From the NCBI GenBank assembly GCA_023145575.1, contig JAGLDN010000121.1:1-7969 (forward strand): a DNA stretch of 7,969 nucleotides. The letters run 5' to 3'. Positions 7,413-7,969 of the stretch are shown in pieces. Every line of letters starts with the position of its first letter. Position 1 is the first letter of the stretch. The notes under the pieces were generated by a model, which saw nothing but the letters and a program-made list of their open reading frames with translations, searched no databases and was not told the origin of the DNA. A program made the position numbers and the translations under genes. Source of the stretch: Psychromonas sp. (GTDB lineage Bacteria; Pseudomonadota; Gammaproteobacteria; Enterobacterales; Psychromonadaceae).

Positions 7413-7534
7413 CAGCGCATAATGCTCTTTCGGTTATTATTAGCCAACACTGAAATAATCACAAAAATTTTAAGTGATGATGAACAAAAAAACATTACGA
7501 CTAAAAACATAAAAAATAGAGTATTCGCGAGGAC

Positions 7535-7740
7535 ATAGACCCATGTAACGTAAAATACAAATTCAGCAAGGCAAATAGTGCCAAGATGCTAGGCATAAAA
7601 TAAAGACTTTACTTCTTAACGAGTTGTTCTAAGTCGCGAATTATAACATTGTTGAGTGGTGCTAGTAGCCATGCCCTTCGGGGCTTAATAATCTAAAAAT
7701 TTCTCATGGAAATATATTTTGTATTTTTACATCACACAGA
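7535..7740 (+). repeat. MITE-like dispersed repeat, copy C (internally deleted)
   Basis: The left end CCCATGTAACGTAAAA (7540-7555) is identical to the right end of copy B read in reverse complement. 7540-7590 continues that match through AATTCAGCAAGGCAAATAG. 7600-7690 then aligns in direct orientation with copy A from position 13, including AAAGACTTTA and the GCCCTTCGGGGC hairpin (7673-7684). The right end is a degraded terminal repeat, TTTTACATCACACAGA at 7725-7740. The copy is about 206 bp because part of the middle seen in A and B is missing. It has diverged more than A and B have from each other, so it is probably older. No coding content. Confidence 0.62.
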
Positions 7741-7773
7741 TAAAGATAAAGATAAAGATAAAGATAAAGATAA
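7739..7773. repeat. GATAAA hexamer tandem array
   Basis: Five perfect GATAAA units plus a partial sixth unit. The array starts exactly at the right end of repeat copy C and lies 34 bp beyond the stop codon of the convergent partial gene at 7808, so it is non-coding. The unit resembles the bases bordering the end of copy A (GGGGATAAGA at 251-260), suggesting it arose by slippage from element-end sequence (inference). Confidence 0.85.
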
Positions 7774-7807
7774 GCACCATGTTAGGATAAACACCTTCAG
7801 TCTAATG

Positions 7808-7969
7808 CTAGTTAATATAATACTCACAACGTAAATAAAATTTAGAGCCTTTAGGTATTGTGTCGGCTTTCCCCCCACCATAAATACAATTTATCTTCCT
7901 CTGCCATTCGTCTTTGGCAATAAACCATTCTTTATACCAAGGGTCACTATAGTGGTTTAATAATTTTGG
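7808..7969 (-). CDS. C-terminal part of an unrecognised protein (5' end outside window)
   Basis: On the minus strand one frame is open from the window edge to a TAG at 7808-7810, giving 53 residues without a start. The composition is protein-like rather than random: it is rich in Trp, Tyr, Lys and charged residues, and contains the stretches HYSDPWYKEWFIAKDEW, IYGGGKADTIP and FYLRCEYYIN. I do not recognise the family, and no motif assigns a function. A run of six G in the coding strand (7871-7876) makes part of the Gly-Gly-Gly. The gene converges on ampD, from which it is separated by repeat copy C and the hexamer array. It could also be a decayed gene; only the sequence to the right can tell. 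Confidence 0.55.
   Translation of the reverse strand, partial: PKLLNHYSDPWYKEWFIAKDEWQRKINCIYGGGKADTIPKGSKFYLRCEYYIN

Noticed and set aside
7480..7511. Short open frame starting ATGATGAAC in the gap after ampD
   Set aside because: It has only about a dozen codons, is Lys-rich because of A-runs, and has no ribosome site.
7739..7773. CRISPR-like array
   Set aside because: The units are 6-bp back-to-back repeats without spacers, so this is a microsatellite.

Overview
The window looks like chromosomal DNA of an AT-rich marine-type gammaproteobacterium. The proteins resemble their E. coli counterparts closely, and xseA and guaB-guaA are divergent as in enterics. The low GC and protein flavour fit a Psychromonas/Moritella-like lineage. 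That placement is an inference from memory, not a database result.

Layout. 1-638 has no gene: it holds a dispersed repeat cut by the window edge (copy A, 1-256) and a second MITE-like element with TATACCCGT ends (378-582). 639-1598 (+) encodes a KpsF/GutQ-type arabinose-5-phosphate isomerase (SIS plus two CBS domains, slightly short at the C-terminus). 1599-2118 has no gene: it holds a solo repeat end (1621-1652), a complete 252-bp repeat (copy B, 1721-1972) inverted relative to copy A, and a weak terminator candidate for xseA. 2119-3444 (-) is xseA, divergent from guaB across a 176-bp promoter region. 3621-5090 (+) guaB, 5187-6767 (+) guaA and 6824-7393 (+) ampD follow with short gaps and probably form one transcription unit. 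7394-7807 has no gene: it holds a 10-bp stem at the ampD stop codon, repeat copy C (7535-7740) and a GATAAA hexamer array (7739-7773). 7808-7969 (-) is the 3' end of an unrecognised protein gene entering from the right.

Function. guaB and guaA carry IMP to XMP to GMP. XseA is the large subunit of exodeoxyribonuclease VII. AmpD recycles anhydro-muropeptides in the cytosol. The isomerase supplies arabinose-5-phosphate for Kdo, hence for LPS or capsule. All catalytic residues checked are present, so these are ordinary housekeeping genes.

The unusual content is in the gaps. At least three copies of one repeat family, with CCCATGTAACGTAAAA-type ends and a palindromic core, occur in 8 kb, and two of them form a long inverted pair around the isomerase gene. 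No new defence, secretion or biosynthetic system was found.
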